Counted from the stretch's first letter, positions 1 to 8,782 are shown. The stretch is DNA of 64,000 bases from Paenibacillus bovis (GCF_001421015.2 NZ_CP013023.1:3713501-3777500); one strand, 5' to 3'. Made by a program: numbers and translations. Notes: generated by a model not told the origin, from the letters alone.

Positions 1-172
1 TGGTATAAATCTCGCCGCTGCTGGTTCGATCTTCCAGCTTTTTGCCTTGTCCCTGCGTCTGTACATAATAGTGATCTGTGCCCAGACGATTAAAATTAAC
101 ATTTTGAAGAATAACAACACCGGCTATAAGCATAATAACCACGACTATTACGGATATCATCCATTTTTTCAT
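1..172 (-). CDS. YxeA-family small secreted/membrane protein, 3' part cut by window edge
   Basis: Reading leftwards from an ATG at 172, the frame is open to the window edge (57 codons visible). It begins with a Lys-start and a strongly hydrophobic segment (residues about 5-22, rich in Ile and Val) typical of a signal peptide or membrane anchor. This is followed by a segment with YYVQTQGQGKKLEDR, which resembles the start of the YxeA (DUF1093) family. It lies 24 bp downstream of the bacitracin-type permease. In Bacillus subtilis yxeA follows yxdL-yxdM in the same way, and this order is the main support for the call. The function of YxeA proteins is not known to me. The C-terminal half is outside the window. 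Confidence 0.6.
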   Translation of the reverse strand, partial: MKKWMISVIVVVIMLIAGVVILQNVNFNRLGTDHYYVQTQGQGKKLEDRTSSGEIYT

Positions 173-196
173 TATTTGTAGTCTCCCTTGATATAT

Positions 197-2137
197 TTAA
201 TGAGCTGCAGATTGCGTCACAATCCGGTAATACTGATGCCCGGTGAACAGGTAATAGACGAGATACAGCGTACTGTACACCACCATACAGATCGTTACCG
301 GAATCGCTACGTTGGCAGACAACAGCTGGAACAGACCGGTCAGGGCAACTGCGCAGTGTGCCATACCTGCCAGCAAAGGCAGTCCGAAAATAAAAGATAG
401 CTGCTGATAGACCGACTTGCAAATCTCTGAACGCTTGACCCCGATCTTGAGCAGTACCGCATAACGATCCACTTCGGCATGGGCCTCGGTCAGCTGCTTG
501 AAATAAAGAATACTGCCAGTAGCCGCCAGAAATACCAATCCCAAAAATCCACTCATAAAGATCAGCAGTCCAAATGCCTGCATGCCTGCCGAATAATCTG
601 CTGCCTCACTGGACAGGCGGGACGATTCAGGCAAATGCTGCTTCAGCGTATCAGCAAGCTGTCGAGCCGCCTGACGATCTCCATCCAGACCGTAAATCTG
701 CATCTGTACAGGAGCGGTCTGGGTAGCCAGCGCAGTAAACACGGTATCCGGCAGTACAATAGTTGTTCCTGATGTTCCGGAATTCAGTACATTATAGGAA
801 TACAACCGGGTCACCTGAATGTCCTGTTTGATTTTGCCGGCATGCAGGCGAAGGGAAGCTCCTTGATAATGGGGTGAAAATTGCTCCGAGTAGCCTGCAT
901 CCAGCACCACTGCCTGTTTACTCTGAAGGTCAAGCTGATCCTTGTCCCCCTGCCAGTCGGCCAGCCGGTTATAACTGCTCATAGGAATAACTGTAAATAC
1001 CTGCTTGGCACCTGTAGTCAGGCTGGGAAGAGAGCTTATATCCACAGTCAGCTGAAGCGCAGAGAGTGTATCGTGATATCGCACATGTATTCCCTGACTT
1101 TTATCGATCAATCGCCCGATAGTCGTATCTGCAGCACTGCCTTGCGAGAGATACATCAGACTGTTGGGATCAGCAAGCGAGATATTTTTGTCATTTTGAT
1201 AATAAAGACTGTACGCTGTTCCTCCTGCGGTCAGCGTAGTAGCACTGAGCACGGTGATGACCGTCAGGATCACTGCATTACCCCTGATTCGGTAGAGCAG
1301 CTGCGCGATGCTGACCAGATGAATACCGCGCCAGAAATAATTTTTGCGGCTGCGGATCAGACGAAGCAGATAAACCGTAAGAGTGTTGAATAGCAGATAC
1401 GTGCCGGAGATCACCAGAATCAGGATCAACAGAGGTGTCATCAGAAAGCCCAGCTGCCGCCAGACGACTGATTCCATATAATTCTGAAGCGTTAGTGCAT
1501 ATCCGGTGCCGATCATGATCAGAGACAATAACGCTCGCAGCAGGGAAGCACGCGGTGCCAGTTCTCCCAGCTGATCCGCCTGGAACAGTTCGATCAATCG
1601 GAATCGGTAAATAAGCCGGTAACCATGCAGCGAAGTAAGCAGGATCAGGACCAGAAATACGATACCGGTATTGACTACAGCGGGCGCGGACAGAACAAAA
1701 TGCCCTATTGCTTCATAACCCATCACTTTCATAAGCAACATGACAAAGAACTTCGATAAAAAAGCGCCCAGGATAATCCCTGCAGCCAGTGCAAGCACAC
1801 CCATCATAAAGTTCTCATAAAACAGCATCCAGCCAATCTGCTTTTTGCGCACGCCGAGCAGCGAATACAAACCCACTTCCTTTTTGCGCTTGCGTGTAAA
1901 AAAGCTGTTCGAATACCAGATAAAAATAGCTACAAAAATAATAAGCACAATCGATGCTCCGTTAAATGCGGAATCAATCTTGAGCGATCCGCTAGTCTGC
2001 TGCTGGATTGCGGAGTCATATTTTAGTGAAACAAATGTAAAATAAATCAGCACACTGAAAACCATCGAAGCAAAATATAAAAAGTAACTGCGGAAATTAT
2101 TCAGCAGATTGCGACTCGCCAGCCGTAGCAGCGTCAT
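197..2137 (-). CDS. Bacitracin-type ABC transporter permease (BceB/YxdM-like, FtsX family)
   Basis: A 646-residue membrane protein of the usual BceB size. The N-terminus has a membrane segment followed by an FtsX-type core containing FTRKRKKEVGLYSLLG, a signature of peptide-detoxification permeases. Further hydrophobic segments follow, then a large polar region (about residues 315-520) expected to sit outside the cell as the peptide sensor, then three closing membrane segments. The start overlaps the end of the ATPase gene by four bases (ATGA), so the two are translationally coupled. Such transporters expel or release cell-wall-active peptides such as bacitracin and signal through a BceS-type histidine kinase. 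No kinase or regulator gene is visible in the window next to it. Substrate is inferred from family only. Confidence 0.9.
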   Translation of the reverse strand: MTLLRLASRNLLNNFRSYFLYFASMVFSVLIYFTFVSLKYDSAIQQQTSGSLKIDSAFNGASIVLIIFVAIFIWYSNSFFTRKRKKEVGLYSLLGVRKKQIGWMLFYENFMMGVLALAAGIILGAFLSKFFVMLLMKVMGYEAIGHFVLSAPAVVNTGIVFLVLILLTSLHGYRLIYRFRLIELFQADQLGELAPRASLLRALLSLIMIGTGYALTLQNYMESVVWRQLGFLMTPLLILILVISGTYLLFNTLTVYLLRLIRSRKNYFWRGIHLVSIAQLLYRIRGNAVILTVITVLSATTLTAGGTAYSLYYQNDKNISLADPNSLMYLSQGSAADTTIGRLIDKSQGIHVRYHDTLSALQLTVDISSLPSLTTGAKQVFTVIPMSSYNRLADWQGDKDQLDLQSKQAVVLDAGYSEQFSPHYQGASLRLHAGKIKQDIQVTRLYSYNVLNSGTSGTTIVLPDTVFTALATQTAPVQMQIYGLDGDRQAARQLADTLKQHLPESSRLSSEAADYSAGMQAFGLLIFMSGFLGLVFLAATGSILYFKQLTEAHAEVDRYAVLLKIGVKRSEICKSVYQQLSFIFGLPLLAGMAHCAVALTGLFQLLSANVAIPVTICMVVYSTLYLVYYLFTGHQYYRIVTQSAAH

Positions 2138-2892
2138 GCCGGGTCACCTCCGAAGGAAGCAAGCACATCCAGAATACGCTGCAAAAACAGCTGCCGCTGG
2201 CTCTCCATCCGATGCAGCTCCATAGCTATTCGTCCATCTACAATAAACAGCACCCGTTTGCAAAAGCTTGCCGCAAAAGCATCATGGGTTACCATCATAA
2301 TCGTGGCTTGCTCTTGTTCATTCAGGAGAGCCAGATTGTCCAGCAGATTGGCAGCCGATTTGGAATCGAGTGCTCCTGTCGGCTCATCCGCAAAAATCAG
2401 TTCCGGCTGGCTTACCATTGCTCGGGAAGCTGCCGCCCGCTGCTTTTGCCCACCAGAGATCTGGTACGGATATTTATCAAGCAAATCGTTGATGCCAAAA
2501 GTGTTGGCCATCTGCTGCACACGCTGCTCGATCTCCCGTGCCGGCACACGGGACAATGCCAGCGGAAGTGCAATATTCTCCTGCACCGTCAGCGTATCCA
2601 GCAGATTATAATCCTGAAAAATAAACCCGAGCGATTCACGGCGGAAATCGGATAGCTGGCTGTCATTCATGGTTAGAATCTGCTGACCGGCAATCTGAAT
2701 CTCGCCGGCTGAGGGACTGTCAATCGTAGATAACACATGAAGAAGTGTGGATTTGCCCGCTCCGGAAGGCCCCATTACACCGATAAATTCTCCTTTTTGA
2801 ATCTCCAGATCAATGCCATTCAGCGCCGGATACAAGTTTCCCCGGCTGCCGTAGGTTTTTTGGATATTTACTGCTTTTAGCATAGTAGTCAT
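2134..2892 (-). CDS. Bacitracin-type ABC transporter ATP-binding protein (BceA/YxdL-like)
   Basis: ABC ATPase of 252 residues. Visible motifs are Walker A (GPSGAGKST), Q-loop, signature (ISGGQKQR), Walker B (LIFADEPTGALDS) and the switch histidine (MVTHD). The phrase GALDS after Walker B is typical of the MacB/BceA branch. The open frame extends 16 codons further upstream, but the ATG at 2892 is preceded by AGGAGG at proper spacing, so I place the start there. The gene is coupled by a four-base overlap to the permease. It energises export or removal of peptide antibiotics. An extended promoter region with repeated AAGGTT elements lies directly upstream. Confidence 0.92.
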   Translation of the reverse strand: MTTMLKAVNIQKTYGSRGNLYPALNGIDLEIQKGEFIGVMGPSGAGKSTLLHVLSTIDSPSAGEIQIAGQQILTMNDSQLSDFRRESLGFIFQDYNLLDTLTVQENIALPLALSRVPAREIEQRVQQMANTFGINDLLDKYPYQISGGQKQRAAASRAMVSQPELIFADEPTGALDSKSAANLLDNLALLNEQEQATIMMVTHDAFAASFCKRVLFIVDGRIAMELHRMESQRQLFLQRILDVLASFGGDPA

Positions 2893-2925
2893 GTCTATTC
2901 CTCCTTGTTCGTGCTCACAAGGATG

Positions 2926-2977
2926 ATTATAGACAGGCAACCTTACAAGGTATTAATGCCAACCTTTCATAAACCTT
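2926..2977 (-). promoter_or_regulatory. Putative activator-dependent promoter with phased AAGGTT repeats
   Basis: Upstream of the ABC ATPase, on the minus strand, there is a perfect TATAAT at 2931-2926, 33 bases before the start codon. The position where a -35 box should be reads AATACC, a poor match. Three copies of AAGGTT lie at 2977-2972, 2966-2961 and 2944-2939, spaced 11 and 22 bases apart, so on the same face of the helix. Direct repeats at one-turn spacing over a promoter lacking a -35 box are what an OmpR-family activator of the BceR/YxdJ type would use. The regulator itself is not in the window. Confidence 0.5.
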
Positions 2978-3123
2978 AAATGTACAAACCCAGTAATTCG
3001 GACTTATGGGGACGAACGTATTTTCTAAAGAAGCGTATATACTTGCAGAGATGGATATACTCTGCCTTCTGCGTTTATGTATACTAAGCCTGTATTCATA
3101 TTTACAAATCCTGCGTTTATACA

Positions 3124-3159
3124 CAAAAAAAACGAACCGTCTATGTAGGCGGTTCGTTT
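3124..3159 (-). terminator. Rho-independent terminator of the KGG protein gene
   Basis: A 10-bp perfect stem (AAACGAACCG at 3130-3139 paired with 3150-3159) with a 10-base loop. On the minus strand it is followed by eight T residues. It lies 61 bp past the stop of the KGG gene. Confidence 0.85.
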
Positions 3160-3220
3160 ACATCCATCTGTATTATTCCCTTTTTCTAAAATATTCGAGT
3201 AATCTGAACTACAAAAGTAA

Positions 3221-3496
3221 TCAGTCGTTATTATTCGTATTATTGTTATTGGAGCGTGTCTGGCCGCCTTTGCGTCCTGCTTCTTCGCGGCTCATACCAT
3301 CGGAATCACTGCGGGCTTTGCCGCCTTCTTCACCGATTTCCTGATAGAACTCTTTGTCGTGAGATTCAGCAGTGGATTCTCCACCCTTTTGGCCAATTTC
3401 CTGATAAAATTCCTTGTCATGATTATTCGAAGTTGCTTCGCCACCCAGACGTCCTGCTTCTTCTCTGCTCATTTTGTTATCATTGTCATTTGCCAT
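3221..3496 (-). CDS. KGG-repeat general stress protein (GsiB-like)
   Basis: A 91-residue, very hydrophilic protein made of four imperfect repeats of about 20 residues. Each contains a Gly-Gly core (RLGGEAT, QKGGEST, EEGGKAR, RKGGQTR) preceded by either MSREEAG or DKEFYQEIG. The tail is almost entirely Asn, Thr and Asp. This is the KGG/stress-induced bacterial acidophilic repeat family, to which B. subtilis GsiB belongs. These proteins accumulate during stress or desiccation and are thought to be intrinsically disordered. I chose the ATG at 3496, eight bases after GGAG; a GTG nine bases upstream would overlap that ribosome site. A stress- or forespore-type promoter and a strong terminator flank the gene, so it is monocistronic. 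Confidence 0.85.
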   Translation of the reverse strand: MANDNDNKMSREEAGRLGGEATSNNHDKEFYQEIGQKGGESTAESHDKEFYQEIGEEGGKARSDSDGMSREEAGRKGGQTRSNNNNTNNND

Positions 3497-3565
3497 TTTG
3501 CTCACTCCTTGAAGTTATTTGCGATATTACATATTCCATATAATGTAATATATCACAGTGTATTA

Positions 3566-3590
3566 TTACCCTTGGCCTTAACCGATAAAC
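3566..3590 (-). promoter_or_regulatory. Sigma-B- or sigma-F-like promoter upstream of the KGG gene
   Basis: On the minus strand GTTTAT (3590-3585) and GGGTAA (3571-3566) are separated by 13 bases. This is close to the sigma-B consensus GTTTAA-N12-14-GGGTAT. The overlapping string GGTAATAATA also fits the forespore sigma-F -10 pattern, with a spacer one base short. Either would suit a stress or spore-associated protein. The expected transcript start would be about 60 bases before the gene. Confidence 0.5.
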
Positions 3591-3703
3591 GGTTATTTCA
3601 GCTTTATTTAATTTCGTGACTTTCTGCATAAATCAGGCTGTGTCTTCCTGCCTAGCCGCAATCGATAAATCCCTGGTTGTCGCCAGCAAACCGGACGGTA
3701 CGA

Positions 3704-3732
3704 CAAAAAAATAGCATCCTCATGGATGCTAT
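3704..3732 (-). terminator. Rho-independent terminator
   Basis: A perfect 9-bp stem ATAGCATCC/GGATGCTAT (3711-3719 with 3724-3732) with a four-base loop. On the minus strand it is followed by seven T residues. It ends the transcript of the small hypothetical gene at 3800-4111. Confidence 0.88.
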
Positions 3733-3799
3733 ATGTAGTCTGTATGAAGTTATACGCCGACCGAACAAAACAGCTGCCTGGTTATTGTATATTCATTAT

Positions 3800-4111
3800 C
3801 TAAAAATTTTTGGAGAATTCCTCCAGCAGTATCTCCTGCAGCACTTCCTGTGTGTTGCGATCGTGACTGTGAATCAAGCCATTGCCATCATACATCTCTT
3901 TGGCCCGGTAAATATCATCGCCTTTGAGAATGAATTTTTTGAGACCAATACATACCATCCACTCCAGTGGATAATGACTGGTAAGACTAAGACTGGTAGG
4001 CACACTCAGGTCCTCCAGTTCTTGCAGACATTCCTTTAATACCTCCTCAATCTCTTCTTTGAATTCTTTGTGCAGTCGGTATCTCTGGGAGATCACTTCA
4101 GCCCAGCTCAT
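3800..4111 (-). CDS. Hypothetical protein, 103 residues
   Basis: I do not recognise this protein. It has no signal peptide or membrane segment. The first half is highly charged and probably helical (EFKEEIEEVLKECLQELEDL). The middle has hydrophobic blocks that could form beta strands (LEWMVCIGLKKFILKGDD), and the end is again acidic. The open frame reaches 18 codons further upstream, but the ATG at 4111 has AGGAG at a suitable distance and is preferred. It stands alone between the repressor gene upstream and a clear terminator downstream. Codon usage is like its neighbours. A small cytoplasmic soluble protein is the most that can be said. Confidence 0.65.
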   Translation of the reverse strand: MSWAEVISQRYRLHKEFKEEIEEVLKECLQELEDLSVPTSLSLTSHYPLEWMVCIGLKKFILKGDDIYRAKEMYDGNGLIHSHDRNTQEVLQEILLEEFSKNF

Positions 4112-4252
4112 TTTTCTCACTCCTCTCTTCCTGTCATCTATCTGGATATTCCGATCTGTTAGCAATCATTCACCTGTATAACTGCTTATTGAATCTTACT
4201 TTACTGTAATTATTTCACTTTATTTAATTAATATATTATGCTTCTTCATTTT

Positions 4253-5350
4253 TTAGAGCCTATTTTCTAGAAAATTCAGCCGCACAGGAACTACATATTC
4301 TTGCGGACTGTATTCTCCTTCCATCTGGGATTGCAGCAGTTTGACGGCCCACATCGCCATCGTCTGCTCATCCTGCATAATACAGCTCACTCCTGGCAAT
4401 CCGGGATCGTCAAAGGAAATAATCTCGGTCTGCTCTACCCTGCCCAGTCTATGCAAAGAAGCCAGTGTCAGATCCGCCGCTTCTGCTGTTAGCGCAAATA
4501 CCGCTGTAATATACGGATAACGCTGTAGAAAATCAGTGACGTACTCCTGCGCTCCAGCTGTTCTGAGAATATCCAGCGGAACATGACACAGCAGGTTTTT
4601 ATCAATAGAGATATGCTGATCCATATAGGCATGTTCCAGTCCCAGCGTACGATCCTGAATCGCTGTATTCGTATTATCTGGTGAAATCAGCGCAATATGC
4701 CGGTGACCTTTTTCCAGCAAATAGGAGACAGTTTGGTAAGAACCAGCAAAATTATCCGAGGTAACCCGGTAGGTCTCTATATTGCGCAAATATCGATCCA
4801 TAAAGATAAAAGGGAATTTATCCAGCGATAGTCGCAGCAGCGATTCACTGTATTTCTCATCTTCGGTCGGAAAAACAATAATCCCCTGCACATGACGATC
4901 GGTCAGCTGTCGAATCGCTTCTGTCTCATTAGTAGCGCATTCACGTGTTATATGAAGGATTAGCTGATAGCCTGCCTGATTGGCATAATACTCTGTATAA
5001 TCGATCAGCTTCTGGATCACCCGTGTTTTCATCGTAGGAATAATCAGTCCGATAACCGGAGTCGGAACGGTATGCTGACTGTATGGGTAATAAGCGGCCC
5101 CCGTCTGGATCGCTGTCAAAGGACGCGCTCCCGGCTCCAGCGATACAAAGGTACCTTTGCCCTGAATCCGCTTGACCCAACCTTCTTCTGCCAGTTCGAT
5201 CATCGCATTTTTGACAGTAATTTTGCTCACCTGGTATTCTTCCATCATCTCCTGCTCGGAAGGTACACGGTCACGATATCGCAGCTCACCAGATATGATT
5301 TTTTGCTGAATATGCTGCTTGATTTGTTTGTAGAGAGGAATCTTTTTCAT
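4253..5350 (-). CDS. GntR-family transcriptional repressor with LacI-type ligand domain (AraR-like)
   Basis: 365 residues. The N-terminal 75 form a GntR winged helix (PLYKQIKQHIQQKI, then PSEQEMMEEYQVSKITVKNAM and GKGTFVS). From about residue 100 onward comes a periplasmic-binding-protein-like domain of the LacI/GalR type (VIGLIIPT, GIIVFPTED, FIFMDRYL, HRHIALISPDN, EIISFDDPG). This arrangement is that of AraR and related sugar-responsive repressors. I took the ATG at 5350, preceded by AGGTGG, over one 12 codons earlier. It is divergent from the sugar ABC importer starting at 5645 and probably controls it, releasing DNA when a sugar binds. The 294-bp intergenic region holds two cre sites and a partly symmetrical ATAC...GTAT element around 5398-5417 that could be its operator (weak). 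Confidence 0.88.
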   Translation of the reverse strand: MKKIPLYKQIKQHIQQKIISGELRYRDRVPSEQEMMEEYQVSKITVKNAMIELAEEGWVKRIQGKGTFVSLEPGARPLTAIQTGAAYYPYSQHTVPTPVIGLIIPTMKTRVIQKLIDYTEYYANQAGYQLILHITRECATNETEAIRQLTDRHVQGIIVFPTEDEKYSESLLRLSLDKFPFIFMDRYLRNIETYRVTSDNFAGSYQTVSYLLEKGHRHIALISPDNTNTAIQDRTLGLEHAYMDQHISIDKNLLCHVPLDILRTAGAQEYVTDFLQRYPYITAVFALTAEAADLTLASLHRLGRVEQTEIISFDDPGLPGVSCIMQDEQTMAMWAVKLLQSQMEGEYSPQEYVVPVRLNFLENRL

Positions 5351-5497
5351 TACCGACCACCTCATTTTTCTCAAAATAGAAATCATATCTGTTTATACAT
5401 ACTTACGTTTATACGTATTTTAATAAAATTTCTCTATTGATGTATGAATTTCTTCTCTAATGCACGTTCCTATTCGTGCTGACATTATCTTACAAAA

Positions 5498-5511
5498 TGT
5501 TAACGCTTTCA
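5498..5511 (+). promoter_or_regulatory. cre-like catabolite control site 1
   Basis: TGTTAACGCTTTCA matches the CcpA consensus TGWAANCGNTNWCA at 13 of 14 positions. It lies between the divergent repressor and importer genes. Confidence 0.65.
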
Positions 5512-5594
5512 ATATTAAATTCATTGTTAATATAAAAATATATTTTTTATAAATTTATAACCAATTGATTATATAAATTAGTCATAGTGCATTT

Positions 5595-5620
5595 TATAAT
5601 ACACAAATAAAGCGCTTACA
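5595..5620 (+). promoter_or_regulatory. -10 box plus cre-like site 2 before the importer
   Basis: TATAAT at 5595-5600 is followed seven bases later by ATAAAGCGCTTACA (5607-5620), which fits the cre consensus at 12 of 14 positions. A cre just downstream of a -10 box would let CcpA block initiation or elongation. I see no good -35 box at 17 bases spacing. Confidence 0.6.
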
Positions 5621-5644
5621 ATAATACATTATGGAGGTTGAATA

Positions 5645-6937
5645 ATGAAAAAAACCGGATTCTTTCTTTCCCTGCTGCTCGTATGCTCGATTGGTCTTGC
5701 GGGATGCGGCAATTCCGGAGCCTCTTCGGGCTCAAGCGGTGACTCAGATGGCAAAGTAACGCTCACAGTCACACACTATATGGTCGAGAAGCCCAAGGTA
5801 GATACCTTCAAAAAATTGACCGACAAGTTCACTGAACTTCATCCGAATATCAACTTCGATATTCAGGTTATGCCTGTCGACAAGTATAACGACAATATCA
5901 AAATGAAAGTCGCTGCCGATGATCAGCCGGATATTATTTTTGGCCGTCCACAGGGTATGGTCGATATTACCAAATCCGGTGCCTTTCTCGATCTGACCAA
6001 CGAACCTTTTATGAAACGGGTCAAATCTGATTACCTCCCCAATGTCTCTTATGATGGCAAAGTCTACGGGCTGCCGATCGACCTGATGACCAATGCTGTG
6101 ATTTACAATAAGGATCTGTTCAAAAAAGCTGGCGTGGAAGTTCCCAAAACCTACTCCGAGCTGGTCGATGTTACTAAAAAGCTGGAAGCCAAAGGTATCA
6201 CCCCTTTTGCCGCTTCCTGGAAAGATGGCGCTTCCTATATGAGCTTTATGTTCCCGGATATGTTCGGCAACCTGCTCAAGGATAACCCGGATTACCCTGG
6301 ACAAATTATGGCGGGTGACAAGAAATTCTCCGATATCCCGGGCTATCGCGATTTCCTGCAGCGCCTCAACGAACTGAGCAGCCATGCCAACAAGGATGCC
6401 AAGGATATCGATTATGACCGTTCACTGCAGTATTTTGCGCAAGGCAAAGCAGCGATGGATATTATGGGCAGCTTTGCGATCGGTACGATCCGCAGCTATA
6501 ATCCGGAAGGCAACTTCGGTGTCTTCATGTATCCCGCGACTGACAACCCGAATGAGAATGTAATGACGTACTCTACCGATGACACCTGGATGATCGGGGC
6601 CAACTCCGAACATCTGGATGCTGCCAAGCAGTTCTTTGAATTTATGGCGTCTGATGAAGGCGCACAGATCTGGGCAGATGGCGTACAGACAATCAGCACA
6701 ATCTCTGACGATATCAAACCCAAGGAACAAGACCCGATTGCAAGCGAATTCCAGGAAATTTTCAAATCAGGTAAAGTGGTCAATAACCAGGTCAAGCCGC
6801 TCTGGTATGGACAGTATGATACTACTTTCGGACAGGATATGACGTTCTTCCTCGTCTCCGATCCGGCTACCCGCAGCGTCGATCAACTGCTGCAAAAACT
6901 GGATGATGACTTTGTTAAAATCAACAGAATGAATTAA
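5645..6937 (+). CDS. Sugar ABC transporter, extracellular solute-binding lipoprotein
   Basis: 430 residues with a lipoprotein signal (hydrophobic LLLVCSIGLAGC, with the Cys as the lipid site), a Gly/Ser-rich linker, then a family 1 solute-binding fold. Diagnostic stretches are KLTDKFTELHPNINFDIQV, PDIIFGRPQG, YGLPIDLMTNAVIYNKDLFKKAG and GKAAMDIMGSFAIG. GGAGG precedes the ATG. It captures an oligosaccharide outside the membrane and passes it to the two permeases encoded just downstream. As usual for this class no ATPase gene is nearby, so a shared MsmX-type ATPase elsewhere is expected. The substrate cannot be read from the sequence; the cre sites and a GH26 mannanase a few kb away make a plant oligosaccharide likely. 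Confidence 0.92.
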   Translation: MKKTGFFLSLLLVCSIGLAGCGNSGASSGSSGDSDGKVTLTVTHYMVEKPKVDTFKKLTDKFTELHPNINFDIQVMPVDKYNDNIKMKVAADDQPDIIFGRPQGMVDITKSGAFLDLTNEPFMKRVKSDYLPNVSYDGKVYGLPIDLMTNAVIYNKDLFKKAGVEVPKTYSELVDVTKKLEAKGITPFAASWKDGASYMSFMFPDMFGNLLKDNPDYPGQIMAGDKKFSDIPGYRDFLQRLNELSSHANKDAKDIDYDRSLQYFAQGKAAMDIMGSFAIGTIRSYNPEGNFGVFMYPATDNPNENVMTYSTDDTWMIGANSEHLDAAKQFFEFMASDEGAQIWADGVQTISTISDDIKPKEQDPIASEFQEIFKSGKVVNNQVKPLWYGQYDTTFGQDMTFFLVSDPATRSVDQLLQKLDDDFVKINRMN

Positions 6938-7053
6938 CTTCTCAATCGACGGTGTCAGGCGAGTACCGCTCTCTGTCGGTATCCGCCTGATACTACATAC
7001 AAGTCAGACGATGCAATGAATTTTAATCCTGATGAACCATGGAGGTGAGCGTT

Positions 7054-7910
7054 ATGACGCATCGAATCCGGGATGAATGGGTCAAGTTTACTTTTATTAT
7101 CCCTGCCCTGCTGTTCTTCGTGCTCGTCGTGGTCTTTCCGTTTATACGCGGCCTGAATATTGCTTTTACCAACTGGGATGGCATCGCGCCAACGTATGAC
7201 TACGTCGGGCTACGCAATCTGCAGCTGCTATTCACTGATACCGAATTGCTCGATCCGATCAAGAATACATTGCTGTTCACCGTTATCACCACAATCTGTA
7301 TCAATGTATTTGGCCTACTGCTCGCGGTAGCGCTGAACACCAAGTTCCCCGGCGTGAACCTACTCAAAAGCTTTATCTTTATGCCGATGGTTATCAGCCT
7401 TGTGCTGGCAGCGATTATCTGGCGCTACATCTACAGCGATATCTTCCCGATTCTATTCCAGACCGATGGCGGACTACTCGGTAACCCGACTACTGTCATG
7501 ATCGGGATCGCTATTATCTGTGTCTGGAAAGAAATCGGTCTTGCCATGGTGATCTACTATGCCGGATTGCAGACGATTCCCAAAGACATGTACGAATCGG
7601 CTCGCATCGATGGCGCGACCAGCTACAAGCAGTTCACCAAAATCACGGTACCACTGCTGCTGCCGGCTTTTACCTATTGTATTCCGCTCTGGATCGGTAC
7701 TGGATTGCGGCAGTTCGATTATCCGATGGTCGCGACCAAAGGGGGGCCGGTACATCGTCCCAGACGCTTGCCATGTATGTCTATAACTATGAATTCCCTT
7801 ATTTCAAAGCCGGCTACGGACAGATGTCAGCCCTTGTGCTGTTTGTATTTATTCTGATCGTAACCGTAATTATCACCAGCTATTTCCGCAGAAGGGAAGT
7901 GGAATATTGA
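7054..7910 (+). pseudogene. Sugar ABC transporter permease 1 (UgpA/MalF type), frameshifted
   Basis: The frame from the ATG at 7054 (preceded by GGAGGTGA) encodes a typical first sugar permease through LRQFDYPMVATKGGP. It then runs into nonsense and stops at 7857. In the frame one base away the expected C-terminus continues (SQTLAMYVYNYEFPYF, ending at 7910 with SYFRRREVEY). The switch lies at six G bases, 7741-7746; one more base in or just after that run would restore a protein of 285 residues. The conserved EAA loop (YESARIDGATSYKQF) is intact. The repaired stop overlaps the start of permease 2 exactly as in a working operon. I suspect a sequencing or assembly error rather than true loss. 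Confidence 0.85.
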
Positions 7911-8782
7911 ATACAACCCATCCAGCTGCTGCTACCGTACAGGTACAAGAGCCTCGTCCGCGCCGCAAATGGTCGCAGATTCTGCGTGTCGCTCTGCTGT
8001 ATCTGATCGCGATTCTGTTTCTGTTTCCCTTTTACATTGCTGTGGTCTACTCGATCAAGACACCAGTCGAGACAGCGCAGAGTCCACTAGCCTTTCCGAC
8101 TCATATCGCCTGGTCCAACTATGCAGAAGCGATCGAAGCTTCGAACTTCTTCCTCGCGCTGCGTAACAGTGTACTGACAACCGTCGGTACGGTCGCGCTG
8201 ACAATTGCAGTCTGCTCGATGGCGGCGTATGTCATTGCCCGGAATAATACAAGATTTTATAATTTCTTCTACTATCTGTTCATGTCCAGTATCATGCTGC
8301 CGTTCCAGGTGCTGATGTTCCCTCTGTACAAAACATGGAGCGAGCTGAGTCTGCTCAATACGATTCCGGGACTGATTATCGCGCTAACCGGGGTGCAGAT
8401 TGGATATTTTGCATTTCTGTATGTAGGATTTATCAAAACGGTGCCCAAAGAGCTGGAGGAATCGGCTGTGCTTGACGGAGCGTCACGATATCGGACGTTC
8501 TACAGCATTATCTTCCCGCTACTCAAGCCGATTAACTCGACGATTCTGGTGCTGAGTGCGCTTGGTGCATGGAATGACTTTGTTGTATCCATGATTCTGG
8601 TGCAAAAGAAAGAAGCCTCCACACTGCCGCTGGTACAGTTCCAGTTCTTCGGGGAATATACTTCGCAGGTGAACATGGCGTTTGCCGCGATTATTCTATC
8701 GATGATTCCGATTATGATCTTTTATCTGTTTGCACAGAAATGGATTATTGGCGGGGTCACGGCTGGGGCTGTGAAAGGGTAA
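7907..8782 (+). CDS. Sugar ABC transporter permease 2 (UgpE/MalG type)
   Basis: 291 residues with six predicted membrane segments. The EAA loop, KELEESAVLDGASRYRTF, is followed by the usual IIFPLLKP, and the C-terminus IIGGVTAGAVKG is the classic ending of this family. The start is a TTG at 7907 overlapping the repaired stop of permease 1 (TTGA), so translation is coupled. No ATG with a better ribosome site lies nearby. Together with the lipoprotein at 5645 and permease 1 it makes one importer; a terminator follows 73 bp after the stop. The N-terminal 20 residues are rich in Pro, Ala and Arg and face the cytoplasm. Confidence 0.92.
   Translation: MNTTHPAAATVQVQEPRPRRKWSQILRVALLYLIAILFLFPFYIAVVYSIKTPVETAQSPLAFPTHIAWSNYAEAIEASNFFLALRNSVLTTVGTVALTIAVCSMAAYVIARNNTRFYNFFYYLFMSSIMLPFQVLMFPLYKTWSELSLLNTIPGLIIALTGVQIGYFAFLYVGFIKTVPKELEESAVLDGASRYRTFYSIIFPLLKPINSTILVLSALGAWNDFVVSMILVQKKEASTLPLVQFQFFGEYTSQVNMAFAAIILSMIPIMIFYLFAQKWIIGGVTAGAVKG

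Noticed and set aside
5398..5417. GntR-type operator ATAC...GTAT upstream of the repressor gene
   Set aside because: The symmetry is only partial, so I mention it in the repressor entry but do not list it as a site.
5744..6385. Minus-strand open frame of 213 codons opposite the first binding protein
   Set aside because: Shadow of a well-supported gene; no start signal.
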